Source of the DNA: Lindgomyces ingoldianus | Lineage: Eukaryota > Ascomycota > Dothideomycetes > Pleosporales > Lindgomycetaceae | Length of the DNA: 64,000 nt | Assembly: GCF_010093535.1 (NCBI RefSeq) | Contig: NW_022985166.1 | Coordinates: forward strand, 315,933-379,932 | Reading direction: 5' to 3' | Part shown: positions 1 through 12,634 of the stretch, piece after piece | Layout: every line of letters begins with the position of its first letter | Numbering within the stretch: the stretch's first letter is position 1 | Notes under the pieces: model-generated | What the model was told of the DNA's origin: nothing | Databases searched by the model: none | What the model saw: the letters and a program-made list of their open reading frames with translations, nothing else | Made by a program: the position numbers and the translations under genes

Positions 1-1271
1 GTTCTGCAAACCCGAATATAATAAGCAGAGCAAGCTCTGCTAATAAAGTATTAATTAGATGTTTTTAAGTCTATTTAGAGTATTCTTAGGTTTATACTAA
101 CTGTACAGGGTATTCTTTCTACTAGCAATTATCTATGCTATAGAAAGTGCTGCTACAGAGAAGACACTATCTGTAGTTGTGCTGTAGTGTAAGAGCTTTC
201 CTGCTAACTACTAGCCCTAAGGGCAAGGTTCTTAGCTGCTCTAGGTTTAGTTCTAGGACTTTAAACCTAGTAGGTCTACTTAGTCTTTTAAGTTTTTAGT
301 TGCAGATTTTTATAAAAAACTGCTATTATTTTTCTTTATTTATAATATTATGTTTTACTTTAGCTATTTATTACACTATTTTAAACATTTTATAGTTATT
401 ACTAATATTTATCTAGTGTAGTAACACTATACATTTTTTTAGAGTAATTATGTTATTGTCTACACTTTTAGCATAAACAGCTTTAGAACTGTCTAAAGAG
501 TTCTTACACTAAAGTGCCTAGTGTTTTATTATTAAAAAGGAACTAACTATTTTTTTTAATGTTTATAATATATTCTTAGATCTAAGTTTCTTTTTTATAT
601 TCTTTAAAAATTATAAGGTTCTATAACACTTAATTAAAGCTACTAAAATTTATAATAACTACCTTTTAAATAGTTTAAAGTAGTTTTTTAAAAAATAGTT
701 TTCTTTACATTACTAGTAGAGTTTATTATTTAGTCTTTTTAATATTTTTTTATCTAAAAAGCTATATTTAGCAGTAATAGCTTTTACTGTTATAGTAGTA
801 TTTTTATTCTCCTCTTTTTAGAAGTCTAGGTAATTTTAGCAGAAATATTTTACTTTTTTATAGTTTAAGTAGGCCTTATTCTCTAGCTATTTTTATTACT
901 TCTTAGTTAAGAGCAGCCTATTGTGTTTAAAGGCTTAGCTTTTTTTTTTAAAAAAAAAGGGGGCTTTATATATATTTTATATAACTAAGGTCTATTAGTT
1001 CTTTATTATAGTAAGGGGCTTCTTTTTCTTAGAAATAAACTTAGGTTTTTAGAGAGCTTCTTTACACTATTTCTCTCTTTTATGTTTTTTATGCCTATTA
1101 TTATAAAGTATTACTTTTATAATAAAATTTTTAAAAGTAGTTAGTTTTTTATTATGTGTAAATTTATCTTTTATTATGTTTTTTAAGCTAGTATAAAATA
1201 TTTAGTAAAGAGCTTTTTAGTCTATCTATCTACAGATAGCTAGTTACTCTCTAAAACACGCTGCATAGTAC
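1..1271. other. AT-rich RIP-degraded DNA, no gene
   Basis: Very AT-rich sequence dominated by TA dinucleotides and homopolymer runs, with stops in every frame. I recognise no transposon domain here. It is probably another mutated repeat, because it abuts a flanked LTR element and has the same composition as the mutated elements to its right. Confidence 0.6.
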
Positions 1272-1632
1272 TGTAACAATTCTTGTTCCATCTCGGGTCG
1301 CCCGGAACCTATCCGAAGGGTCCCTGTATCGGCTCCAACCCTGACTCAATTCTCATGAATCGTCAGGTCGCCCGGAACCTCCAGAAGGCCCCTGTATCGG
1401 CCCTGACCTCAACCTGGCCCTAACTCTGCCCTGCCCCCTACTGTACTTTTATTCCTTTATGTATTTAGTTGCACCTTGCTCTGTAGCTAGCTTAGTAGTT
1501 TTCTAATATTCTTTTGTATAAGGCCTATGGGTGTTAATAGCATTCCTAGGTTTAGAGTCCCTACGCACTCCTATATGCCTCTAAGTGGATTCCCTCTGCA
1601 TCTAGACCTATTGTCTTGCCTGCGCTGTTACA
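1272..1632 (+). repeat. 5' LTR of the outer element (family 1)
   Basis: Starts TGTAACAATTC and ends GCGCTGTTACA, so it has short inverted TG...CA ends. Relative to the copy at 36799 it has lost about 9 bases near its start. Its middle still has long GC-rich stretches, so RIP was partial. It is preceded by AGTAC. Confidence 0.9.
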
Positions 1633-2292
1633 TTATATTAAAAAACTTACTTTTACTAGTAACAGCTTTATTATAATATTACACTAACTATTTATTTAAC
1701 TATGTTTAAGCCTAAGACATATCTAATTTAGTTTAGGTTATAATACTTATACACTATTATATTAAACTATTTAGTTTATAGACTAGATTTTATTAACCTT
1801 TAGTTAACTAAAGCCTTTAAGTTTAAAACTTTTTATCTCTATGTAATTAAAATTACTTTTAGAAAAGTTATAAAAAGTGCGCTAAGGTAGAAACCTAGAG
1901 ACTACTAATAACTTATTAGAATTAAAGGTAACTGCTAATGTCTAACTAACTACTTTTTAATTCTAGAATTAAAATACGCTCTAGCTAAAGTAAGCCCTTT
2001 AGAGTTAATTAATAATCTATGTTAACAGCTAAACCTGCTCCTATAGCACCTAAAGCTATACTTTTACCTAATTTAAAGTTAACTCTTAGTAGTATATTTA
2101 TTAATAATTAGATTACTTAATTATAAGCATAGCTTAAGTAACTAATTTAGCTAAAAACTGCTAGTTAACCTTTACTAACTACTAAATTACCTCTAATAAC
2201 ACCTTGTACTACTTTTGCTACTCTAAGTGCAAGAGACTTTTTAGGCACTTTTTAGACCTAGTAAATCTACTTTACTAAACACACACTTAAAA

Positions 2293-2497
2293 TGTAAGAG
2301 CACTGTGAAGCAGGAAGCGTGAAGCGCAGAAGGGGGTACAGGATAGTATTGATAGACGAATCCTTGAGGAGACTCAGGGGTTCGTGAGAGGGTATATATA
2401 TATACGTGCTGGGGCACGTGATGGGACGTCATGTGCCCAAGGCCGGGCCGAGGGCTCTCCGGGGAGAGTCCGAGGCATGTCCAAGTTAACTGTGACA
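2293..2497 (-). repeat. Solo LTR of the 205-bp gypsy family
   Basis: On the minus strand it reads TGTCACAGTTAACTTGGAC at the start and ends in TCTTACA. It matches the LTRs of the gypsy element at 2947-12634. It is flanked on both sides by TAAAA (2288-2292 and 2498-2502), the 5-bp duplication of a complete insertion that later collapsed to one LTR. It is GC-rich and almost free of RIP changes although its surroundings are saturated. The 85-codon minus-strand reading frame over it is incidental. Confidence 0.92.
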
Positions 2498-2946
2498 TAA
2501 AATTAAGATTCTTATAAATAGCAAAAAACTTATATTTAAATAATAGTAAGCTTTTATTATAGATAGACTTAACATTAATTTAGATTACTATTAAAACAAG
2601 CGTGCACACATAGCATTAATATAGGGACACATAGCTAGTATTGCAAAGGATTATCTAGAGCTAGGATACCTAGCTAAATTAGACTAGTTTTAGTTTAAAA
2701 GTGTAGAGGATATAATAAAGCTTTTATAAGCTTATTTTATTACTAGTTAGAAGAAAACTAAGGCATAGTAAGCATTCTAAACTCTTAGGATAAATAAAAA
2801 GAAAGTGTTTCTGCATTTAAAGCGCGCTTTATTAGTGCAGCTATTAAGAAAAAAGTATTCTAGTTAGATTAGTCTTTTTACTTATAAAAGAAGCTTTCTT
2901 CTAGCCTATAAGTACTAAATTATAGTTTTAAACATACCTAGGTAAA

Positions 2947-3151
2947 TGTCACAGTTAACTTGGACATGCCTTAGACTCTCCCCAGAGAGCCCTCGGCCCG
3001 GCCTTGGGCACATGACGTCCCGTCACGTGCCCTAGCATGTATATATATATACCCTCTCACAAACCCCTAAGTCTCCTTAAGGATTTGTCTATTAATACTA
3101 TCTTATACCCTCTTCTGCGCTTTACACTTTCTGCTTTACAGTGCTCTTATA
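2947..3151 (+). repeat. 5' LTR of the gypsy element
   Basis: 205 bp, TGTCACAG...CTCTTATA (ancestral end CTCTCACA). A TATATATATA box lies about 100 bases in and could mark the promoter. It is preceded by GTAAA and moderately mutated by RIP. Confidence 0.9.
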
Positions 3152-5839
3152 ATTTAAATCTTTTATACTCTCCTACAGAGACGTAGTTAGTTTAAAGAAT
3201 AAAAGGCTACCTTTACTACTGCTTTTTAAGCTTTATCTTAATTAAAAAGCTATAATAACAATAGCTAACAGCAGTTGCACACGCAAAAGTAGGGCTACAG
3301 CTACTACCCCTTCTAAGGCTGTTCTAAAGACGCTCTATAATAACCCTAGTGCTTAACTTCTTAAGCACCTTACGTCCTAGCGCTTTAACTAAATTCTACT
3401 AGATTAGTAAGTATAAGAGGTAAAAAATAAAAAACACTAAGTCTTTAAGTTAAAAAATAAAGAAGACTCTAAAAACTATTAAAGATGTAGTTAAACTAAA
3501 CCTAGAAACTTTTTAAGTTACACTAGACAAAAATTAAATAACTCTTTTATTACACTAAGCCCCCTAGGTTTTAGAACTTTAGGGACTGCTAGTTAGCTCC
3601 CTATAGGCTACTTACAGCAACTGTTAGCAACAGGGGCAAACGCAATACGCTGCAGTACCCTTCTAGGGCAGGCCTAAACTAGCTCTACTGCTGTCCTAGT
3701 GCAACTTTTAACTAATAAAGTGTTTATTTAATTACTTCTTATAAAAGCTTTTTAACTTAAGGCTAAAAAAGCTTTAAAAGCTAAAATTAGTTAAGCTTAT
3801 AAATAAGCTTAAATAGCATCTGCAACTTTTAGCCTATTTTTTAAAACTACTTTAGATTAACTTTAATTCTAAGCTAGCCTAGATAAGATCCTAAGTTAGC
3901 TGTTTAAAATTAAGGCCTCTTTAAAGCTTAGCTTCTTAAAGAAGTCTCTAACCTTATAGTAAGTAGACACTTAGGTAAGAGATGTAAATAGTATCTAAGA
4001 ATACATAGACTTTTTAGATAACTTTACTACTTAAACTTAATAAATTATTAACTAGATCTAGTTTAAAGTCTATAAGGACTTAATTAGTTGCGCTATTAAT
4101 AAAGGCACTATTAAAACTTAGGCTTAGCTTTAAACTAAAGTATATAAGCTTACCTAGAAATCTTTTTTAACATAATATAAGAACTACTATTACTTTTAAA
4201 ACATGGAGTAGAAAGTAGGTAATACATTTAACACTTTTATTACTTAGCTATCTTAGTAAGAAGGCTTTTTAACACACACTTTTTTCTAAACTCTTAATAG
4301 AAAGGAACTTTATAAGATTAAAATTGCCTTTATATAAAGCTACTTTTTAGAATCTATCTAAAAAGAAATGTAGCGTAATAGCTTACTTAAGTCTATAAAC
4401 ACTTAGCTAAAGTTTAAGCGCGCTGTACGCAATGCTAAAACTGTTACTTGCCCTAAGTAAGCTCTAATAACGCCCTAGGCTAGCTCTAGAGACGCTTTAA
4501 CTTAAAAAAAAAAGCAGTCCTACTCTACCTTAAACTCTTAATAGTAGTAGAAAGATAGAAAATAAGACTAGAAGCTTATAAGCTAATTAATAAGTAACTA
4601 ACAGTCTTTAGTATAAAAGACTAATACTGCTGCAATAACACCTTAAGAGACCTTTAGTAAACATAAGCTTTACTAAAAGAACTAATTTAACTAAAAAAAT
4701 AATAATAGCATAAAAAAAAAAGCCCTAGTTATAAATCTTACACACTTATAACTAAGGCCTAAATTAAATAGTAAGTAGCTTTATATTATAGTTTAGGTGT
4801 AGCTTAAACTTTCTAATAGTAGAATAACTATTCTTTATAGCCTTTATAACATAGGTGCTAAATTAAACCTAATAAACACTAGCATTATTTAGAAATATAG
4901 CCTTTTATATAAGTATTACTATAAAAAGCCTAACATAAGCTTTATTAATAATTACTAATTATAGTTAGGATTACTATATAATCTTTCTCTTATCTGCATA
5001 GATAATAAGAGTACTAATAAAAAAGTTAGCCTTTAAAGATTTTAGTTAGCTAATTTCTTAAGTTATAACTTAATTTTAAGTTATCTTTAGCTATAAAAAG
5101 CTAACTTTAAAATCTATTTTAAAAACAGTACATTTAAGTAGTAGAAAAATAATAATAGTAGAATTTAGTTAGTATCTACTAAAAAGCTCTTAAAGAACTT
5201 TAGTTCTAAAAAAACTACATACATGCTGCACTCTACCTCTTATACTATTTAACTAATAAGTAATAATGTTAGGAAGGAAGCCCTTTTAGAGGAACTGCTT
5301 TAGAGACACCCTAAACCTGCTCTGCAAGCCTCTAGGCCTAGTAGCAATGTAGTGTAAGATGTAGAGTACTTTTATTATTAAGGGCTGCTCTAGTTAAAAA
5401 AGTACATGCTTAAGATTTAAAAGCATTTTTAAAAGTATATTAAGATGTTTTTAAAGCTCTTATAGCTTTTTAAAGCTATAGCCTATTATATAGTAGCTAG
5501 TATCTATAATAAAGGCTACTACTAGGCCACACTGCCTATAGGCGTTGCCTAGGTACTTCCTAATAACAGCAATATGTATCTAGGCACTAATAATGCTAAC
5601 AACGCTCTAGACCTTAAAGAACTTGCGCATGTTCCCTTTAAGTTTTACTTTTAGTAGTACACTTTTAGCAAACATTATACAAATATCTTTAGGCTAAATA
5701 GTAAGCATAATTATGCTATAAAGATTAAAAAAAGAAAGAAGATTCTAAACCTCCTAATCTATAACCTCTCCTGCTACAAACTAGATATCCTGCAGGAATA
5801 CCTTAATGCGGCCTAGGAGAAGGGTTAGATACGCCTAAG
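3152..5839 (+). other. Gag/protease region of the gypsy element, unreadable
   Basis: Lies between the 5' LTR and the start of recognisable reverse transcriptase, where a gypsy element keeps gag and protease. RIP has introduced stops every few codons and I cannot recover a zinc knuckle or protease motif. The assignment rests on position only. Confidence 0.45.
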
Positions 5840-8800
5840 CAGGTTGCTAGCAGGTGCTCTTATCCTCTTTGTCTTAAAACTAGATAAAACACTATAACTT
5901 TATGTTAACTATTAAAGTTTTAACGTACTTCACAGGCAAGTTGCTCACACACCTAAGTCACTTACTTTTGCTAAGACCCTACTAAACTACCCTTCCTACA
6001 CTAATGCATTCCCTACAACACTACTTAGACGCGCTAAAAGAATGTTAGATACAGCTTACACTCTAAGCTTTTAAACAAGACATAAAACTCTTAAAGAAAT
6101 GTGCTATAGCTATGTGCAAGGTCTTATAAAAGATAATAAATAACTACAGCACTAGACAACCTTTATAAGCTAATTCTACAGCTAAATTATAGAGGCTAGG
6201 CAATAAAAAAAAGCAGGTAATTATTAAGACTATACTTAAGCTATATGCGCGAGGAATTTCCCCTTAGATAGCATTTGTGGCTAATATAGCTAATTTTTTG
6301 CGCGCTAAGCGTAATCTAGGCTATGTTTGCATAAACTAGCCTAGTATGTTTATAAAGCGTTATTTAGAGCTTAAAGTGAAGTTTTAAGCGCAAGTATAGT
6401 TAAGAGATATTTAGCTAATTATAAACCCTGTTTTGCTAAAGTTGTACATGTTATTATCCTAGATGCTATACTTAGCTTTAATATTCTCTACAAGGCTAAA
6501 CCTGCCCTAAATTACCTTAGGACTCTTGTAGAGGGCTCTCTTATAGTTGTACTTACGCTTAAATGTTACTTTAAGCTCTAAATAACGCTTTACAAACGTA
6601 CTAGGCTAGTTTATGCAAACATGGCCTAGATTACGCTTAGCGCGCAAAGAATTAGCTATATTAGCTATAAATGCTATATAAGGGGAAATTCCTTGCGCAT
6701 ATAGCTTAAGTATAGTCTTAACAATTACCTGCTTCTTTTTATTGCCTAGCCTTTGTAATTTAGCTGTAGAATTAGCTTATAAAGGTTATCTAGTGCTGTA
6801 GTTATTTGTTGTTTTTTATAAGACCTTATACATAGCTACAGCACATTTCTTTAAGAGTTTTATGTCTTGTTTAAAAGCTTAAAGTGTAAGCTATATCTAA
6901 TGTTCTTTTAGCACGTTTAAGTAGTGTTGTGGGGAATGCATTAGTGTAGGAAGGGTGGTTTAGTGGGGTCTTAGCAAAAGTAAGCGACTTAGGTGTGTGA
7001 GCAACTTGCCTGTGAAGTACGTTAATAAAATTATAATTAAAAACTAATATCTTATTCTACTTATAAGTAAGATGTTAGATTACTTATTAAAGGCTAAAGT
7101 TTTTATAAAGCTTAACTTTTACAACACTTACTATAAGCTTTACATTAAGAAAGGGGATAAGTAGAAGACTACCTTTAAGACATAGTACAGGCATTTTAAG
7201 TACCTTATTATGCTTTTTAGCCTAGCTAATGCTCTAGCCACTTTTTAGTCCTATATCTATAGGGCTTTAGAAGGCTTATTAGATAAGACATGTGTTGTCT
7301 ATTTAAATAACATCCTTATTTACTCTAAAAATAAAAAGGACTATAAGTAATATATCTTTAAAGTTCTTAATTAACTAGTAAAATAAAAACTATACTATAA
7401 AGCATTTAAATATTTTTTAAGACAAAGGCTATTAAGTTCTTAGGCTTTATAGTTACACTAAAAGGTGTAGTAATAAGCTTATTACGCGTCTAAATAATTA
7501 AGAAATAGCCTAAGCTAAAAAGCTTTAAAGACATCTAGGTATTTCTAAGCATTATAAACTTCTATTAAAGATTTATTTATAATTACTTAAAAATTACACG
7601 CCTACTAGTTAACTATATAACAGCTGCTTAAGCTCTAAGTCTGCTCTATAGGGGCTCTAACTTAAAAAAGAAGAAGAAAGCAAAGTAAAATTATAAAAGT
7701 TTTATAAAGTAGTACTAAAAATAGTTTTAGCTTAAAAAAGCCTATAACACCTTTCTAACTTTTAAGTTAAAATTTATAAATGCTTTAGTTTTTTAGCACT
7801 TTAATTTATTAAAGCTAGTAATAATTATTATAGACGCTTTTAAGTTTACTATAGTAGCAATACTTCTCTAGCCTTAGTTCTCTAAGCTAGCAGTAAATTG
7901 CTACTAGAGGCTTATAGCCTTCTAGAGCTATAAGCTAAGCAGCCTACAACTCTATTAGCATACGTATAATAAGAAGTTGTGCGCGATTATAAAGAGCTTT
8001 AAACATTAAAGGCACTACCTAGAGTACACTCTAAGCATAATCTAGGTACTCTCTAATTACAACAATCTACGCTATTTTATAATAACAAAGAAGCTCTTCC
8101 TTAAGCAAGCCTACTAAGTAAAAGAGCTAGCATAGTTTAATTTTAAAATTAAATACAAGCTAGGTCTAAAAAACCTAGCTAACAGACTATCTAAAAGACC
8201 TAATTACATAAAAAAAGTCTTCTTAAAAGAAGTAAAATTACTATAAGATATAATACTTTTAACTTTATAGTAAAAGCTTTAGGTGTAGATAATTTAAACA
8301 TCTACAGCTTATCACGCTAGTTAGGCAGCGTGTGGTATAACTTCTCCTAACAGCAACCTAGCAAGGTGCTGTACTATACCTAGGGAACACCTAAATCTAC
8401 CTAACATAATGTTAACTATTAGAGGTACACCTTTATTAACTTAACCTATTGTTTCTACAGACTATAGCAGTTACAGGGCAGTTAATCCTAAAGCGCTGCA
8501 GGTCCTCTATAGAGAACCTATAATGCAATAATAGACCTAAAATGTTATAAAAAAGTTCCTTTATTACTCTTATATTTATAAAATGTTATTGCTAAACTAT
8601 TTTACTATTACAGCTATGTAAGATAAAAACGCCTATGCTTTAAAAGTTTTAAAATATCTCTCTAAGTATATTAAGTAAGTGTAGGAAAATAATATAGCTT
8701 ATTAGTTAAATGCACTCTTAATAAAAAAAAAAGTAAGTAAGGTAAAAAAAAGCACCTCTTTTTAAAAGCATAACTCTATAGGTGTCCTGCGCAGGAATAG

Positions 8801-10160
8801 AAGAGTGTAGATTCTAGATAATAAAGCCTTATGTTAAAACATCTTAATAAAAAACTATAATAACTTTATAAAGAGGCATTATAGTGTTAAAAAGACTATA
8901 AACCTTTTTAAAAGGAAATACTACTAGCTATACCTTTACTATAATGTTTATAAGTACATTATAAGGTGCGCACTATGCTAGCTAAATAAGATTTAGTAGT
9001 ATAAGCTTTAAAAGTTACTAGAACCTTTACTTCTACTTACTTTTTTATAAAGGCACTACTTACTAGACTTTATTACTAACCTACTAGAATTAAAAGACTT
9101 TATAAGTAGTACTTATAACTTAATTTTAGTACTTATTAACTACTTTTTAAAGTATGTCTAGTACCTTCTTGTTACTAAGACTATTATAGTAAGAGAACTA
9201 GCTACCCTTCTAAAAGAGTAATTCTTTATAAAGATAGAACTACTAAATACTCTTATTTCTAACTATAGTTTAATTTTTACTAGTTAGTTTTAGTTAAATA
9301 TTTACTTTTACTTAAAAATTAACTACTAGCTTAGTATAGCTTTTTATTCTTAAACTAATAAGCAAACTAAGTATTAAAATTAAGAATTAAAGTTATTTTT
9401 ATAGTTTTACTTAAACTACTAGTAGAATAATTAGTATAAGCTGCTACTATACGCAGAGTATGCTTATAACTCTAAGAAACACTCCTCCTACAGCAAATGC
9501 CTAATACGCGTAGCGTACAGGGTCACCTTAAAGGGCTTTAATAGGGTTAAGGATAATTATTAGCTTAGGCGCCTGCCCTAGGTATAAAACAAGTCTAGAA
9601 AGGCACTAGCTCTGCAGGACTAAGTAGTTGCTTATCTTTTAAGATAGAACAAGTAATAGGAAACTGCGCGCTTATGCCTTAAGTAGGCGTAGCAGCACTA
9701 GGTTATATAGTATAACACTAAGCATTTAAAAAAGCACTTTAGTGTAAAAGATTAAGTTATTCTAAAGTTAAAGCATATTAAAACACAGCATTTATTAAAA
9801 AAGCTTAATGCAATGTACCTAGAACTTTTTAAAGTACTTAAGAAAATTAAAAAGCTAGCATACTAGCTAGACTTACTATAATTAATGTAAAGAATCTATT
9901 CTATCTTCTATATTTTACTACTAGAGTAATAGAATAAACCTCTTTAGAAAAAGCCCTTCTAGCCTAGGCCTATATATGTCCTAAAGATAGATAGCAGAGA
10001 CTGCTATAAAGTTAAAAGAATTCTTAAACATAAAGATCTAAAGGTAAGATAATAGTTTTTTATAAAGTAGCTTAAGTAGCTTCTTAAAAACTTTACTTAA
10101 AAACTTAAAAAACACCTTAATAACTATAAAAAAGTTTTATAGAATTATTAGCTTACTTTT
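5840..10160 (+). pseudogene. Gypsy pol remnant: RT, RNase H, integrase, chromodomain
   Basis: Conceptual translation with stops skipped shows clear family landmarks. RT lies at about 5880-5922 and resumes at 7024-7460, where the catalytic motif reads YLNNILIYS instead of the family's YLDDILIYS. RNase H is at about 7780-8260 (for example SFKHYRHYLEYT). Integrase is at about 8880-9480 (for example LVLINYFLKYV and a TNEQTE-like core region). A chromodomain-like segment is at about 9970-10130 (DSRDCYKVKRILK). The catalytic Asp-Asp pair of RT is changed to Asn-Asn, the result expected from G-to-A RIP on this strand. A fold-back DNA element interrupts RT. No functional product is possible. Confidence 0.88.
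5923..7022. mobile_element. Fold-back DNA element with ~480-bp terminal inverted repeats
   Basis: The left arm (5923 to about 6402, starting ACGTACTTCACAGGCAAG) and right arm (about 6543-7022) are near-perfect reverse complements around a spacer of about 140 bp. TA flanks both ends (5921-5922 and 7023-7024), the target duplication of Tc1/mariner/pogo-type elements. It carries no transposase, so it is non-autonomous. It sits exactly inside the reverse-transcriptase sequence of the gypsy element, whose reading resumes after it. It is less mutated by RIP than its host. A partial right arm occurs again at 30853-31128. Confidence 0.9.
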
Positions 10161-12429
10161 TATAATGCATTATAATAAAAGTAATAGCTAAACACTACAT
10201 CTATAGGTACCTTTTAGGGTACAACTACACTAACTTTAGCACTTACAGTAAAACCTAATGTAATCTAAACTCTGCAACATAGAAATTGCTAAAAGAAGTT
10301 AGCACATAGATAAAAAAAAATAAAGTAATATCTTATACTTTTTATTATAAAATTTTAACTTTATATAGCTTATAAAGTTATAACCTAGAGTGTAGTAAGA
10401 ATGTCTGTATTAAAGGTACTGTCTAGGGCCACACTAGACCTAGAGAGGTTCTAACTAAAGTCTAGACTAGGTATTATCTATATATATAATAAGAACATTC
10501 TAAAGATTTCTAAAAAAAAACATTACTAGCTACTTTTTAGTAAAATAAAAGTTCTACGCGCTTATAATTTATTTATGCTATACTAGACTGCTAATTTATA
10601 ACTAGTAAGCTTACCTTCTTAGTAGCAGGTATATTTAGCCTATAGTAGTACTACTGTTTCTTCTAGTTAGTTGTGTAGCTGTTCTTAAAAAAATTACTTT
10701 AAACTTAGACTAAATAATAGTATTATTTAAATAGTTCTTACTAACACTACTAAAACTACTTTAAAATAAAGTTAGCTATAATCTAAATAACCTATAATAC
10801 TAAGATATACTTTATGCTGCTTATAGTTATATTCCTAGAAAACCTAACACTGCTAGGCATACTTTACTAGTGTAAAGCCCTTAGTCTTACGCTTTAGCTA
10901 CTAAGAGTATGCATTAATATGCTCTCTAAAGGCTAGCGCATATAAGAGGACATTCTTCTAATAGTAGAGCTAAGCCTTAGCATCTAAGTTAAGTTCTTAA
11001 CTTAAGTTACTTATAGTCTTAATAGCGTGTTTATTATAGTTAAAAGCTTAGTTAATATAGTACTAAAGAATATTTTTAGCGTAGTAAAAGTAGGGGTTAA
11101 GCTATATAGAGTTAGCATAAACTTAAAAAGCTTTAAAGAGACTTACTTCTACACAGCTACCTACTTTCTTATTAGCACAGCCTTTATAAACACTAAATAG
11201 TGTGCCTTTTAAGCACATGCTAGTGTTTATAGCTATGTAAAAATTAAAAGCTAAAAGCTTTTTACTACTTTTTTTAGACAATAGCGCAGTAACACAGCCA
11301 CAGCACTATTTCTAGATAAGTAGTAGCTAAGGCTCTAAGTAAGATAAAAGCTTATAGACATGCGCAGAAATCTCCTCTTTAAAGCACTAAGCAAAAGATG
11401 TAATAAGCATAGTAAAAAAAGACAAGGTTATAGCTAAAAAGACTAGTTAAAAAAAAGCTAAAGTAAAAGTAAAAAAAAAAAGTTTAAAAATAGTAGAAAT
11501 AGTATTTTATACCTAAACCTACACTTACCTTTTCTACTTTATATAAGGTCTAGAGTTGCTTTAGAGCCTTACTACTTATAACCTACTTAGTATAGAATGT
11601 TAGAAAGATAAAGAAATATGTAAATAGCTTAAGAAAACTATTACTTATACTTACACTTAATTAACTAAAAGAGTAACTACTCTTAGTAAATAGCAACATA
11701 TAAAAGCATTATTTTTAAGCATTTTGCGCACAGAGATATTTCTAAAGCACTAATTTATTAGTACTTAAAAGAACTAGTAGAACAACTTGCTTATATAGCA
11801 CTATACTTCCTTATTTAGCACTTACAACTTTAGACTAGAGTAGCTGCAGACTTAGTCTTAAAAGCTTTATAGCACTAACTTTAAAACTATTTTAGTAATA
11901 CATTAAAACTCTAAGCTATTTTAAATAAAATTATAATATTATAAGCTTACTAATAACTATCCTCTTAAAAGAAACTACCTGCGCAGGAGCAGTGCATCTA
12001 TAGATGCCTTATAGTACCTATAAGTACTAAAACTAAAACTTTAAGACCTTTAAAAGCAAACTTTAACTAGATAGTAAAAAAAAAAGTTATAATTTTAAGT
12101 TACTTTTATAAAAGTAAGCTTTTTAATTATAGTCTATCTACTTTACTTAGCCTTTATAGGCCTATTAGGCTTAACCTAATAAGATAAGAACGCCTTATAT
12201 TAGCAGCTATAGCGCTAGTAATAATGTTTTAAATTACTTAGTTATACTTCTTTAAACATAGTTTTCTCTTACTAAGGTTTTTTAGAGTTTAGTTACTAGT
12301 AATAAGTACTACCTAGGTGTAACCTATACAGTCCCTACTGCAGGTCCGCCTAGGGCCAGTCTAAGTTACTATGATATCCTACCTATCTAATCGCAGGATC
12401 AAGGACAACCTGAAGAAGGAGGGGGGCCA
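10161..12429 (+). other. Unassigned 3' region of the gypsy element
   Basis: About 2.2 kb between the chromodomain remnant and the 3' LTR. Reading through stops, parts look coding-like (for example around 11150-11600, with long stretches having few stops and Lys-rich blocks). I recognise no domain. It could be an extra open reading frame of this retrotransposon family or a further mutated insertion. Short chromoviruses normally end soon after the chromodomain. Confidence 0.4.
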
Positions 12430-12634
12430 TGTCACAGTTAACTTAGACATGCCTTGGAATCTCCCCAGAGAGCCCTCAGCCCAGCCTTGGGCACATGACG
12501 TCCCGTCACGTGCCCCAGCACGTATATATATATACCCTCTCACAAACCCCTGAGTCTCCTCAAGGATTCGTCTATCAATACTATCCTGTACCCCCTTCTG
12601 CGCTTCACGCTTCCTGCTTCACAGTGCTCTCACA
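12430..12634 (+). repeat. 3' LTR of the gypsy element
   Basis: 205 bp, TGTCACAG...CTCTCACA, matching the 5' LTR and the solo LTR at 2293. It has fewer mutations than the 5' copy. A polypurine tract precedes it and GTAAA follows. The 60-codon plus-strand frame across it is incidental. Confidence 0.9.

Larger units (their letters stand above)
2947..12634 (+). mobile_element. Ty3/gypsy chromovirus, RIP-inactivated, nested in the outer element
   Basis: Direct 205-bp LTRs at 2947-3151 and 12430-12634 are flanked by the duplication GTAAA (2942-2946 and 12635-12639). A polypurine tract (about 12411-12427, GAAGAAGGAGGGGGG) sits just before the 3' LTR. The internal order is gag/protease region, reverse transcriptase, RNase H, integrase, then a chromodomain-like stretch, which is the Ty3/gypsy order. 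Without the 1.1-kb element inside it the retrotransposon would be about 8.6 kb. That is long, because some 2.2 kb of unassigned sequence follows the chromodomain. Every frame is broken by many TAG/TAA codons, mostly explicable as CAG-to-TAG or TGG-to-TAG changes. It cannot encode functional protein. Confidence 0.92.

Noticed and set aside
2241..2498. 85-codon minus-strand gene
   Set aside because: It overlaps a solo LTR with target duplications and has no coding signature.
5923..7022. CRISPR-like or replication-origin palindrome
   Set aside because: TA duplications at both ends and a partial second copy elsewhere show that it is a transposon.
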